From GCA-2746365 sp963711255 (lineage in GTDB: Bacteria; Pseudomonadota; Gammaproteobacteria; SZUA-229), in assembly GCA_963711255.1 (NCBI GenBank), contig CAVQDO010000006.1:1-64000 (forward strand): a stretch of DNA of 64,000 bases. Reading direction: 5' to 3'. The notes below the pieces were generated by a model. The model worked only from the letters and a program-made list of their open reading frames with translations, ran no database searches and was not told the origin of the DNA. Positions 15,787 to 25,244 of this stretch are shown piece after piece (within the stretch, counting starts at the first letter, position 1; each line of letters starts with the position of its first letter). Position numbers and translations under genes: made by a program.

Positions 15787-17817
15787 TTAAACGATAAGAA
15801 GCTCACAACAAACACCCTGACCCTGCACTGAACGGATATTCAGACGCATACCATACTGCTCAGCAAGCTGTTTACAGATAGCAAGCCCAAGCCCTTCACC
15901 ACTGGACTCCGGCCCTTTTTCATAAGCCTGCATAATGGTTTCCATCTTCTCGGGGCTGATGCCGGCTCCATTGTCGGCCACAATAATTGCAACACCCTTT
16001 GATTTCCGGCGCACGCCGAGTACAATTTTTCCTTTACCGGCATGTTTAATTGCATTGGCAACCAGGTTTGATACGATACGCATAACAATGGTTGCTTCTG
16101 GTGAAATCATGACTGATGATAGCTGTACTTTCAGCTCGATATTATTGGCACAGGCATCAGATTCGAACATTCGGTGAACCGTTTCCAACACTAGTTTCAC
16201 TGGATAAGGTTCTGCACTGTGATGCTCGTTATAGCTTGCCGGTTCATTTTGCACCGTTAAATCATCCTCAACTAAATCCGTATTTGCATCCGGACGTGTT
16301 TCTCGCAGATAGGTATTACACAGGTTCTCCAGGTAAGAAAATGCATTCGCCAGTTGCTGTTTTAACTGCGGCGCCTGGTCCTGTGTAATTGCGTCGATGG
16401 TTGAACGCAATGACACCAGTGGCTGACGCATGTCATGCGAGGCTTCTGCCAGCTGCTGCTGGCGCAGTGATGCCAGTGCTTTTACCTTGTTATAACGTTG
16501 TTCGGATTCATACAGTTCGCGGTTAATTTCCGCTTCCCGGTTTGCTGCGGTTATCGCCTGCTGCAAAGACTCTTCATAATCTTTTCGCAAACCGCTGACA
16601 TGCGAGATGATGGTTGCCATGGTTGCCAGCCCGGCAAGAATAAAAATAATACGGCTTGAATGCACATAAACATAAGCCGGGAAGATACTGACATTCAATG
16701 ACAGCATAACAAGCACTACTACCGCTACGGCAATCAGTACCGCAGAAACGATGGCAATGACATTACGCTTCATCAGGCGGTCTGCCCTCACCCTCGCCCA
16801 GCCGACTATCGCGTAGGCATGGGCAACAAACATCAGTGCAACAAACAGGCTGGTCATATCAACCATGAAAACAAACGGCAGGTAAAAAGTCAGCAGCGAC
16901 ATGGCAAGCGCTAGCACTGACAGTCCCAGGAAGATTTTTAATACGGTTGCTGATAAAACCTGCCTGCGTTGTGACGGCTCTACCGCTTTATAAGCAACAT
17001 AAAAACCAGACGAACTGAACAGGTAGGCAATGACCACCGCTGAATAATGATTCCAGCGTGGCAGCTCTGGCCAGAGATACATAAAGGCATAACCTTCCAT
17101 CGCCGACAGCATCAGCAGGGCAATGGAAAACAGTGCCGCGTATAATATCGAGGTTTTATCCTGCATGGCAATACCAAACAACAGGAACAAAAGAATCGCC
17201 GCAAAACTGAAACCGTAGAACAGCGCGGCACTGACGGTATCATCTTTAACGATTTCCATCAGCTCAATCTCATCGACCACATCCAGCGGTAAATAACTGC
17301 TGCCCATGGCATGGTACTGCACCAGGATATCGACACTGCGTTCAGCTGGCAGCTTAAAGGCAGACGATATCTGCCAGCGATGCGGATAGGCGCGATCTTC
17401 GAATACGTTATCGACGCCTTCTTTCAGTACATGGCTGACCTGCTGCTGGTCAACAAGGTAAGCGTTTAACAACTGGCGGTAAGGCAATGCGGCCAGTAGC
17501 CGGTAGGGTTGTTGCGAATTAACTTGCGTGCCGACATGCAGGCGAATATGAAACCAGAAATACTGATCAACGTTACCAACATTAAATGGCTGCTGATAGC
17601 GATGCACGAGTTCTGACTGATTATTCTGCAAGGCATCCGCCGCCTGGAAAACCTGTAGCGCATCCAGTGGCTGCTGTATTTTTACGGTATCTTCGAAATA
17701 ACGCCATTCACCCTGCTGCAATGTATCGGCGTGGCTGCCAGCGGCAAATGCCAGCACAAAAAATAGTGCACAAATAAAGTGGCTATAACGTATGGCTGGC
17801 TGATAGAATAATTTCAT
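15787..17817 (-). CDS. Hybrid-free sensor histidine kinase with 7TMR-DISM sensor
   Basis: An inner-membrane sensor kinase. From the preferred ATG at 17817 it has 676 residues starting with a signal-like segment; the open frame reaches 17865 but adds only a basic stretch. The periplasmic domain (about 30-175) looks like DISMED2, followed by seven transmembrane helices (about 180-400), a coiled coil, the H-box ASHDMRQPL with the phospho-accepting His (residue 461 by this start), and an HATPase domain with NAIKHAG, DNGAGI and GEGLGLAIC. DISM domains are thought to sense carbohydrates or other small ligands. It is divergent from the response regulator gene at 17886 and probably its partner. Confidence 0.87.
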   Translation of the reverse strand: MKLFYQPAIRYSHFICALFFVLAFAAGSHADTLQQGEWRYFEDTVKIQQPLDALQVFQAADALQNNQSELVHRYQQPFNVGNVDQYFWFHIRLHVGTQVNSQQPYRLLAALPYRQLLNAYLVDQQQVSHVLKEGVDNVFEDRAYPHRWQISSAFKLPAERSVDILVQYHAMGSSYLPLDVVDEIELMEIVKDDTVSAALFYGFSFAAILLFLLFGIAMQDKTSILYAALFSIALLMLSAMEGYAFMYLWPELPRWNHYSAVVIAYLFSSSGFYVAYKAVEPSQRRQVLSATVLKIFLGLSVLALAMSLLTFYLPFVFMVDMTSLFVALMFVAHAYAIVGWARVRADRLMKRNVIAIVSAVLIAVAVVVLVMLSLNVSIFPAYVYVHSSRIIFILAGLATMATIISHVSGLRKDYEESLQQAITAANREAEINRELYESEQRYNKVKALASLRQQQLAEASHDMRQPLVSLRSTIDAITQDQAPQLKQQLANAFSYLENLCNTYLRETRPDANTDLVEDDLTVQNEPASYNEHHSAEPYPVKLVLETVHRMFESDACANNIELKVQLSSVMISPEATIVMRIVSNLVANAIKHAGKGKIVLGVRRKSKGVAIIVADNGAGISPEKMETIMQAYEKGPESSGEGLGLAICKQLAEQYGMRLNIRSVQGQGVCCELLIV

Positions 17818-17885
17818 AGGGTTGATTTTTTTTCTGCGCCTATTGTATACAAATATGATGTACATAAAAATATAACGGACACGCC

Positions 17886-18569
17886 TTGGCTAACACACCG
17901 GTTAAACCCACACAGGACAACCAGTATCGCGCAGTGATCGCCGATGATCACCAGATTGTCCGTGACGGGCTAAAAAGCGCACTACAACAACCCGGCCTGG
18001 TCGAACATAACGGTGTTGCTGTCATTGCCGAAGCTGAAAACGGTTTTGAAGCACTGGCCGAAGTTAAAAACCATAAACCTGATGTACTAATTCTGGACAT
18101 CTCCATGCCACTGGCCGGCGGAGCCGAGGTGGTTGCCGACATTAAGCGCTGGAGCCCGCAAACCCGCATCGTGATACTAACCGGCATCAATGCACCCGGC
18201 CTGATCTGCACCTTGCTCGATGCTGGTGTCGATGGCATGTTTTCCAAGGGCGCTTCGTTAGATGAACTGTATAAACAACTTCCCCTGATTCTGCGCGGCG
18301 GCAAGCACATCGCCGAATGTTTTGTTAAAACCATGCAGCTCCAGCAGAATAACAAGACCCTGACCGACCGCGAGCTACAAACCCTGAACATGATCATCGC
18401 CGGAAAAACCAGCCGAGAGATTGCCGATTTCATGTCGATAAGCCCAAAGACCGTGGACAAACACCGCACCAGCCTGATGAAAAAACTGGATACGCACTCC
18501 GTTGCTGAATTGATTGCTTATGCATTACGTGAAGGCCTGATTGATCCCGAGCATAGCTTTAATACCTGA
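17886..18569 (+). CDS. LuxR/NarL-family response regulator
   Basis: A 227-residue two-component regulator. The receiver domain has the acidic pair Asp20-Asp21, the phosphorylation site Asp71 in LILDISMP, Thr99 and Lys121 (FSKG). The C-terminal LuxR-type helix-turn-helix has LTDRELQTLNMIIAGKTSREIADFM and SPKTVDKHR. Translation seems to start at a TTG at 17886; no nearer ATG keeps the receiver intact. It is head to head with the sensor kinase, which is almost certainly its partner. The likely targets are the TATGGGG sites at 15607-15665 and 18641-18658; that is inference. Confidence 0.9.
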   Translation: MANTPVKPTQDNQYRAVIADDHQIVRDGLKSALQQPGLVEHNGVAVIAEAENGFEALAEVKNHKPDVLILDISMPLAGGAEVVADIKRWSPQTRIVILTGINAPGLICTLLDAGVDGMFSKGASLDELYKQLPLILRGGKHIAECFVKTMQLQQNNKTLTDRELQTLNMIIAGKTSREIADFMSISPKTVDKHRTSLMKKLDTHSVAELIAYALREGLIDPEHSFNT

Positions 18570-18640
18570 GCGACTATCCCTGAGTGACAATCATTATTAC
18601 ATTTAATAATATCTATTATCGATCACCCGGCTTTATTTGT

Positions 18641-18658
18641 TATGGGGTGATTACCCTA
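18641..18658. promoter_or_regulatory. Third TATGGGG-type site, upstream of gluQRS
   Basis: TATGGGGTGATTACCCTA shares the TATGGGG half and the TACCC half of the palindrome upstream of the lipase-like gene, with a four-base centre. It lies between the response regulator stop and the gluQRS start. If it is an operator, the gluQRS start must be one of the ATGs at 18664 or 18673. Confidence 0.4.
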
Positions 18659-18663
18659 AATTG

Positions 18664-19578
18664 ATGATTAAAATGAACACCTGCAATAAGGATAAAAACT
18701 ACATCGGCCGCTTTGCCCCCTCGCCCACCGGGCCGGTTCACTTTGGTACTTTAGTCGCTGCTGTTGGCAGTTACCTGCAGGCTAAAACAAATAATGGCGA
18801 CTGGTTAATGCGCATGGAAGATGTCGATATTACGCGCAAGGTTGATGGTGCTGATTCGGAAATCCTGCGTACGCTCGAAGCCTTTGGTTTTGAGTGGCAG
18901 GGTGAAGTGGTGTACCAGTCAAAACGAGCGGACTATTACCAGCAGGCACTCGAAGAGCTGATCGGGCAATCACTGGTTTTCCCCTGTGTCTGCTCACGCA
19001 AACAGCTGGCCGTGACTGGCAGCGGAATTTACCCCGGCAATTGCAGAAGCCATAAACTGCCGGAGAGAAATGAGCATGCATTGCGCCTGCTGGCCAAGGA
19101 TGAAACGATTACTTTCGATGATGCTGTCATGGGCAGACAAACACAAAATATTAAACAGCAATGCGGTGATTTCATTATCAAACGCCGTGACGGTTTATTT
19201 GCCTACCAGCTCGCCGTGGTTGTCGATGACGCCATGCAGGGCATTAACGAAATTGTTCGCGGCGCTGACCTGCTCGATTCAACCGCAAGGCAGATTTATC
19301 TGCAGCAAATACTGAATTACCCGACTCCGAACTATTGTCACCTGCCGCTGGCAGTCGATCATTCCGGCAATAAAATCAGCAAATCCGAAGCTGCGGCAAA
19401 AGTTGATACTGGTAATATGAAACAACAGCTTATCAAGGCGCTGGACTTTCTCGGCCAGCAGCCACCAGCCGAACTACAGGCTGCAACACTTGAAAATATA
19501 TGGCACTGGTCAATCAATCACTGGCAGCTCAACGCCGTACCTAAAAAAAATCAGCTGTCACCTTCACTTCAAGCCTGA
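18664..19578 (+). CDS. gluQRS: Glutamyl-Q tRNA(Asp) synthetase
   Basis: A paralogue of glutamyl-tRNA synthetase lacking the anticodon-binding domain; it attaches glutamate to queuosine 34 of tRNA-Asp. The HIGH-type motif is in GRFAPSPTGPVHFGTL, the zinc-binding cysteines are in CVCSRKQL and GIYPGNCR, and the KMSKS-like loop is KISKSEAA. From 18664 it has 304 residues (E. coli 308); alternative starts at 18637 and 18673 are possible, and only the part from YIGRFAP onward is conserved. It normally follows dksA directly; here the lipase/two-component insert separates them. Confidence 0.93.
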   Translation: MIKMNTCNKDKNYIGRFAPSPTGPVHFGTLVAAVGSYLQAKTNNGDWLMRMEDVDITRKVDGADSEILRTLEAFGFEWQGEVVYQSKRADYYQQALEELIGQSLVFPCVCSRKQLAVTGSGIYPGNCRSHKLPERNEHALRLLAKDETITFDDAVMGRQTQNIKQQCGDFIIKRRDGLFAYQLAVVVDDAMQGINEIVRGADLLDSTARQIYLQQILNYPTPNYCHLPLAVDHSGNKISKSEAAAKVDTGNMKQQLIKALDFLGQQPPAELQAATLENIWHWSINHWQLNAVPKKNQLSPSLQA

Positions 19579-19659
19579 AAAAGCTGTCGAAGTTTTACCT
19601 CACTCGGTGTATGCTCTTAATCCAAGAATAATAGCCCAATAAATTAAGAGGAAATCACT

Positions 19660-21625
19660 GTGTCAGGAATCGAAATTAGCTCAGGTCTTAGCGAAAACCG
19701 ACTGTTTAAACCCAGCGCTGAATTTACCAAAAAGGCGCGAATCAAGGCTGACGACCTGGCAGCCCTGCACAAGCATGCTGCAGACGATTACGAAGGCTTC
19801 TGGGCGGAACAGGCCCGTACTCTGCTAGACTGGAAAACTCCCTTTACACAAACTCTGGATGCCAGCCAGGCACCACATTACAAGTGGTTTAGCGATGGCA
19901 CGATGAATGTCAGCTACAACTGCATTGACCGGCACCTGGAAAAAAACGCCGATAAAACGGCGATTATCTTTGAAGGTGAAGTCTGGCGATACCCGGCACA
20001 TCACATACCAGCAACTGCACGACGATGTATGCCAGTTTGCCAACGCATTAAAAGACCAGGGTGTAAATAAGGGTGACCGTGTCATTATCTATATGCCAAT
20101 GGTTGCCGAAGCCGTCATTGCCATGCAGGCCTGCGCGCGTATCGGGGCAATACATTCCGTGGTTTTTGGCGGTTTTTCCGCTGATTCCCTGCGCGACAGA
20201 ATTGATGATGCACGGGCAGTAATGCTGATTACCGCAGATGGCGGCACCCGCGGCGGTAAAACGGTGGCACTTAAAGGAGCCGCTGATAAAGCTTTAAGTG
20301 AAGGCTGTGCCAGCATTAAATCAGTCATCGTATTAAAACGCAGTGGTCACGATGTAGAAATGAAAGATGGCCGCGATATCTGGTGGTCAGATGCCATCAC
20401 TGGCCAGGAAAAAACCTGTGAGCCGGAATGGGTCGATGCTGAGCATCCGCTGTTTCTGCTTTACACTTCAGGCTCTACCGGCAAACCCAAAGGTATTCAG
20501 CATTCCAGCGCCGGCTACCTGCTAAACGCGGTGGCCACTAACCTGTGGGTTTTTGATTTACAGGATGATGATGTTTTCTGGTGTACCGCCGATGTTGGCT
20601 GGATTACCGGCCACACCTACGTGGCATATGGCCCGCTGGCTGCGGGTGCGACCATCGTTATGTTTGAAGGCGCACCGGTCATCCCGGATGCAGGCCGCTT
20701 CTGGAAAATGTGCGAACAGCATAAAGTAACCGTGTTTTACACCGCACCGACCGCGATACGCGCATTAATGAAATTTGGTGATGACTACCCCAACAAATAC
20801 GATCTGTCTTCACTGCGTCTGCTAGGTACTGTCGGTGAACCAATTAACCCCGAAGCCTGGATGTGGTATCACACGGTCATCGGCAAAGAACGCTGCCCGA
20901 TCGTTGATACCTGGTGGCAGACTGAAACCGGTGCCAATGTGCTGACTCCTGTTCCCGGTGTAACCGCAACCAAACCCGGTTCCTGTACATTACCTCTGCC
21001 GGGCATGGATGTGGATATCGTCAATGAAGAAGGCGAATCCATAACCAAAGCAAACACTGGCGGCTACCTTGTCATTAAAAAGCCCTGGCCATCGATGGTG
21101 AGGACGGTCTGGGGTGATGACCAGCGTTACGTCGATACCTATTTCCCTAAATTTGGCGGCAAATATTACCTCGCCGGTGACAGCGCACGCCGTGACGCAG
21201 ATGGTTATTTCTGGATTATGGGCCGCATCGACGATGTATTAAACGTTTCCGGTCATCGTCTCGGCACCATGGAAATTGAGTCAGCCTTAGCGGCACACGA
21301 AGCCGTTGTTGAAGCAGCTGTAGTCGGTCGTCCGCACGAGGTTAAAGGCGAAGCAATTGTTGCCTTTGTTATCTGCAAAAATGAACGCCCGGTTGGCGAA
21401 GAAGCAAAGAAAATGGTTGCCGAACTGCGCAACTGGGTGGGTGAACAAATCGGTGCTATTGCCAAACCGGATGACATACGCTTTGCAGATGGCCTGCCGA
21501 AAACCCGGTCAGGAAAAATCATGCGCCGCCTGTTAAGAACAATCGCCGCTGGTGAGGAAATAACATCCGATATTTCAACACTGGAAAATGAAGCCGTGGT
21601 TGCTCAGTTACAGGGTGAGGCTTAG
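19660..21625 (+). CDS. acs: Acetyl-CoA synthetase, interrupted by a frameshift
   Basis: Activates acetate to acetyl-AMP and then acetyl-CoA. Two overlapping frames cover the gene: GTG 19660 to about 19985 (RBS AGAGGAAA) encodes the N-terminal part ending AIIFEGE, and the frame from about 19985 to 21625 continues with SGDTRHITYQQLHDDV. Joined, they give about 650 residues, as expected. Motifs: P-loop YTSGSTGKPKG, the TVGEPINPEAW and TWWQTETGA adenylate and acetate pocket, and KTRSGKIMRR with the Lys that is regulated by acetylation. Between GGTGAA and TCTGGC one base is too many or two are missing. Either sequence error or a recent null mutation. Confidence 0.92.
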
Positions 21626-21660
21626 GCGCTTAACATGAAGCGATTCCCTGGAAACTGTTT

Positions 21661-22071
21661 ATGACAGCTTGCTGCAAAGGCAAGACACCAGGGACACATC
21701 GCTGCCCGGCCAACGGTAAAAGTTACGCCAGCGTTGATCGTAAAACGGTATTACACCATGTAGATCAGCCCTGGCTTAATAACATTACTGAACCGCACTA
21801 TTACTTTTGTAGCGACCCGTTATGCGATGTCGTTTATTTTGCCGAAGACAACAGCACGATAACTAAAGATGAAGTGCGAACTGCAATCTGGCAAAAATCT
21901 GAATCAGATGATGCTGAGCTTTGTTATTGCTTTGGCGTCAGCAAGTCACTTGCTCTGACAGACAAAAGCATAAAAGCATTTGTCATCGAACAAACAAAAC
22001 ATTCACTGTGCTCGTGCGAGACCAGTAATCCGTCTGGTCGCTGCTGCTTAAAAGATTTCCCTAAACAATAA
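21661..22071 (+). CDS. CopZ-like iron-sulfur/zinc metallochaperone
   Basis: A 136-residue cysteine-rich protein. It begins with CC, has HRCP and YYFCSDPLCDVVYF in a zinc-ribbon-like N-terminal domain, and then the C-terminal CYCFGV...CSCETSNPSGRCCL, a BFD-like [2Fe-2S] pattern. This arrangement matches the extra N-terminal domain of Archaeoglobus CopZ, here without the HMA copper domain. Proposed role: redox or metal delivery for copper; the evidence in bacteria is thin. It lies 35 bp after acs and 29 bp before the HPP gene, all on one strand. Confidence 0.72.
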   Translation: MTACCKGKTPGTHRCPANGKSYASVDRKTVLHHVDQPWLNNITEPHYYFCSDPLCDVVYFAEDNSTITKDEVRTAIWQKSESDDAELCYCFGVSKSLALTDKSIKAFVIEQTKHSLCSCETSNPSGRCCLKDFPKQ

Positions 22072-22100
22072 ATGATACAAGTAACACAATAACGATATTT

Positions 22101-23042
22101 ATGATTGAGAAAATACTGCGATTTCTTGGTGTAGAGCGATACCGTGCCAGTCATGCTGAAAAACTCATTTCTGCCCTTGGAGCATTCCTGGGTATTTTAC
22201 TGGTTATCTATAGCAGCTCCTTTTTTGTACAGGCTGAAGCCGCCTATATTATTGTTGCTTCGATGGGCGCCTCGGCAGTACTGTTGTTTGCCGTGCCGCA
22301 TGGTCCGCTTTCACAGCCCTGGCCGCTGATTGGCGGCCACCTGGTTTCTGCTGTAATCGGAGTCAGTTGTGCAAATCTTATTCCCGATACCTACATCGCT
22401 GCAGCAGTCGCCGTAGGAATCGCTGTTGGCGCAATGTATTACCTGCACTGCATCCACCCGCCGGGTGGCGCAACGGCATTAGCCGCGGTTGTTGGTGGCA
22501 GCGAGGTACAGCAACTGGGTTACAGTTATATCCTGACCCCTGTTCTGATTAATGTTATCGCCATAATCAGCGTCGCTATCATTTTCAACTTCTTTTTCAA
22601 ATGGCGCCGTTACCCTTCATACCTGGCACAAAAAGCCAAACCGCCAAAAACAACTGGTCATGGCTACGAAACTATTAATCACGAAGACTTTGTCTACGCA
22701 TTGAGTGAATTTGATTCTTTTATCGATATTTCAGAAAACGATCTGCTGAAAATTTATTCGCTGGTAACAAAACGCCACCAGGGCACGAGCATTGATTACC
22801 AGAACCTGAAAAATGGCCATTATTACAGCAACGGTGAATACGGCGACCTTTGGTCCGTGCGGCAAATTGTCGACTGGGCAGAAGACACACACTCCGGTGA
22901 AGAAAAACTTATCTACAAGGTCATCTCAGGTGCTAACCGCCGCAGCTCAGGTGTAATGACAAAAAATGAATTCTCCCGCTGGGCCAGGCACGAAGTAGAA
23001 AGAGACGAAGATAACTGGCGGCGCATCGATAACGCCGAGTAG
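22101..23042 (+). CDS. HPP family membrane protein with C-terminal extension
   Basis: A 313-residue protein. The N-terminal 180 residues form the HPP domain: four to six hydrophobic helices with the signature CIHPPGGATALAAV near residue 117. HPP proteins have been linked to nitrite transport in plastids and cyanobacteria. In many bacterial members CBS domains follow; here the C-terminal 130 residues (from YETINHEDF) are soluble, charged, and do not show CBS motifs. The two segments FVYALSEFDSFIDIS and FSRWARHEV are rich in acidic and aromatic residues. A GTG-initiated YggU gene begins 7 bp downstream, suggesting coupling. Confidence 0.78.
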   Translation: MIEKILRFLGVERYRASHAEKLISALGAFLGILLVIYSSSFFVQAEAAYIIVASMGASAVLLFAVPHGPLSQPWPLIGGHLVSAVIGVSCANLIPDTYIAAAVAVGIAVGAMYYLHCIHPPGGATALAAVVGGSEVQQLGYSYILTPVLINVIAIISVAIIFNFFFKWRRYPSYLAQKAKPPKTTGHGYETINHEDFVYALSEFDSFIDISENDLLKIYSLVTKRHQGTSIDYQNLKNGHYYSNGEYGDLWSVRQIVDWAEDTHSGEEKLIYKVISGANRRSSGVMTKNEFSRWARHEVERDEDNWRRIDNAE

Positions 23043-23048
23043 CCGAGG

Positions 23049-23309
23049 GTGAAACTTCAGATCAAGGTCATCCCCTCCTCATCCAGAGACTGCATCGCAG
23101 GCTGGTTAGAAAACACACTGAAAGTAAGAGTAAAAGCACCACCGGAAAAAGGTAAAGCGAATAAAGCTGTTGTTCAGCTACTGGAAAAAGCCCTTGACCT
23201 GCCCGGCGGCTCAGTAAAACTGGTCAGCGGCGAAACCTCCTGCCACAAAATTATTGAAATCATCACTGATAATGAAAAAATAGTTAAACAGCTCCTGATA
23301 TCCTACTGA
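23049..23309 (+). CDS. YggU/DUF167 family protein
   Basis: An 86-residue protein of the DUF167 family (E. coli YggU). The conserved core is visible: IKVIPSSSRD, then LKVRVKAPPEKGKANKAVVQLLEKAL, then VKLVSGETSCHK. The function is unknown. The start is GTG; the coding sequence begins 7 bp after the HPP stop, so it is probably translated from the same mRNA. A weak hairpin (TGGGCAA-TTTT-TTGCCCA) lies just after the stop. Confidence 0.9.
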   Translation: MKLQIKVIPSSSRDCIAGWLENTLKVRVKAPPEKGKANKAVVQLLEKALDLPGGSVKLVSGETSCHKIIEIITDNEKIVKQLLISY

Positions 23310-23426
23310 AATGGGCAATTTTTTGCCCAATATACTCAGATATACATATAGACACAAGGCACCCTGGTAAATAATAATTACTCCTCTTTTTACAGCCACC
23401 AGCATAACCAAAATAACAGTACATTA

Positions 23427-25160
23427 ATGAACTTAGCCGCATTCTTTCCTTTCCTGAACTGGTTTCGATTTGTTAATGCAACTACATTAAAAGCTGATTT
23501 TTTTGCCGGTCTGACCGGCGCAGTCATTGTTTTACCGCAGGGCGTTGCTTTTGCCACCATTGCCGGCCTGCCGCCGGAGTATGGCCTTTACACCGCCATG
23601 GTCACGCCTATCATTGCCGCCCTGTTTGGCTCCTCCTACCACCTGATATCAGGGCCGACAACGGCTATTTCTATCGTGGTGTTTTCCACCATCAGTCACC
23701 ACGCAGACCCCGGTACACCCGAGTTCATTACCCTGGCACTAACCCTTACCTTTCTTGCCGGCGCTTACCAGCTGGGCTTTGGTCTGGCCAAGCTCGGTTC
23801 GCTGGTAAATTTTGTATCGCATAATGTGGTAACCGGCTTTACCGCCGGCGCAGCCATATTGATTGCCACCAGCCAGATGAAGCATGTTCTCGGTATTTAT
23901 ATACCAAAGGGCGAAACCTTTGTTCACACCTGGTATGACATATTCATCGATATTAACAATGCAAACCTGTACCTTATATTTATCGCATTAACAACGTTGA
24001 TAACTGCCATAGCGGTTAAACGCCTTGCACCAAAACTTCCTAACCTGCTGATTGGCATGGTTATCGGCAGCATACTGGCATACCTGCTTAAAGATTCAAC
24101 CGACAGCATTAAACTGGTCGGAGAAATACCTGCACAGTTACCTCCCCTGTCCATACCCGAATTTTCCTACAACACCATTAAAATGCTGGCACCTGAAGCA
24201 TTTGCCGTCGCCCTGCTGGGTTTGATTGAAGCAGCATCGATAAGCCGGGCAATCGCGACTAAATCGGGCCAGCGAATCGTTGCCAACCAGGAGTTTATCG
24301 GTCAGGGCCTGTCAAACATGTTTGGCAGCTTCTTCTCCAGTTATGCGGGTTCAGGCTCATTTACACGCTCTGGCATTAACTACGAATCCGGTGCAAAAAC
24401 GCCTTTGTCTGCAATTTTTGCTGCCATTTCATTAATGCTGATTGTGCTCTTAATTGCACCGTTGACCGCTTATTTGCCTATTGCTGCCATGGGCGGCGTC
24501 ATTTTACTGGTAGCTTATAACCTGATCGATTTTCACCACATAGCTAAAACAATCAAGTTCAGCAAAGCTGAAACAGCTATTTTGCTGACAACCTTTCTCG
24601 CCACCTTAACACTCGAACTTGAATTTGCTATCTATGCCGGCGTATTACTCTCACTGGTATTTTTCCTGTCAAAAACATCAACACCGGAAATACCCACCCT
24701 GTCTATTGATAATGATTTGCGAGAAGGACACCGTAAATTAATCAATATTAATAACAAACCGCTGAAACAATGCCCACAGTTAAAAATTATACGTATTGAT
24801 ATGTCGATTTATTTTGGTTCAATCAATCACATTCAGAATCGTATTGCGCAAATCGCAGAGAATGAAAGAATTTACAATATCTTAATCATTTCCAGCGGCA
24901 TCAACTTTATTGACCTGGCTGGTGCAGAGGCGCTGGTTTCTGAAAATAACCAGCTTAAAAAAATGAACGGCGGTATTTACTTTGTCGGTTTAAAGTCTTC
25001 AGTTTACGAATTTGCCGCGAAAACGTGTTTCATAAAGGAAATTGGAACGAATCACTTTTTCGACAGAAAATCCGAAGCCATTCATCAGATATATAAAAAG
25101 CTGGATAAAGATATATGTAAGGAGTGCCAGTCGTTAATTTTCAGGGAATGCGAGATGTAG
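23427..25160 (+). CDS. SulP family anion transporter with STAS domain
   Basis: A 577-residue inner-membrane transporter. It has 10-14 hydrophobic helices, with the SulP signature near the start (LTGAVIVLPQGVAFATIAGLPPEYGLY region, 23500-23590) and SGPTTAISIV; a cytoplasmic STAS domain occupies about residues 445-555 (IIRIDMSIYFGSINHI, ISSGINFIDLAGAEAL). SulP proteins import sulfate, bicarbonate, or dicarboxylates; the sequence does not decide which. The last residues have two Cys (CKECQ) and FRECEM, which is unusual but unexplained. No carbonic anhydrase or sulfate assimilation gene is adjacent. Confidence 0.9.
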   Translation: MNLAAFFPFLNWFRFVNATTLKADFFAGLTGAVIVLPQGVAFATIAGLPPEYGLYTAMVTPIIAALFGSSYHLISGPTTAISIVVFSTISHHADPGTPEFITLALTLTFLAGAYQLGFGLAKLGSLVNFVSHNVVTGFTAGAAILIATSQMKHVLGIYIPKGETFVHTWYDIFIDINNANLYLIFIALTTLITAIAVKRLAPKLPNLLIGMVIGSILAYLLKDSTDSIKLVGEIPAQLPPLSIPEFSYNTIKMLAPEAFAVALLGLIEAASISRAIATKSGQRIVANQEFIGQGLSNMFGSFFSSYAGSGSFTRSGINYESGAKTPLSAIFAAISLMLIVLLIAPLTAYLPIAAMGGVILLVAYNLIDFHHIAKTIKFSKAETAILLTTFLATLTLELEFAIYAGVLLSLVFFLSKTSTPEIPTLSIDNDLREGHRKLININNKPLKQCPQLKIIRIDMSIYFGSINHIQNRIAQIAENERIYNILIISSGINFIDLAGAEALVSENNQLKKMNGGIYFVGLKSSVYEFAAKTCFIKEIGTNHFFDRKSEAIHQIYKKLDKDICKECQSLIFRECEM

Positions 25161-25244
25161 CGTTTCAAGGTGCAGCCATTGCCTGTTTAACAGCGCGGCA
25201 GTATTATTAACAATAATACATCCGGCACTGTAGCAGAGGTTATT

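Noticed and set aside
13431..18640. The insert as a prophage or integrative element
   Set aside because: No integrase, transposase, phage gene or attachment-site duplication is visible; only palindromic repeats accompany it.
23312..23329. Terminator after the YggU gene
   Set aside because: TGGGCAA-TTTT-TTGCCCA is a short stem without a T-run on the plus strand; too weak to call.
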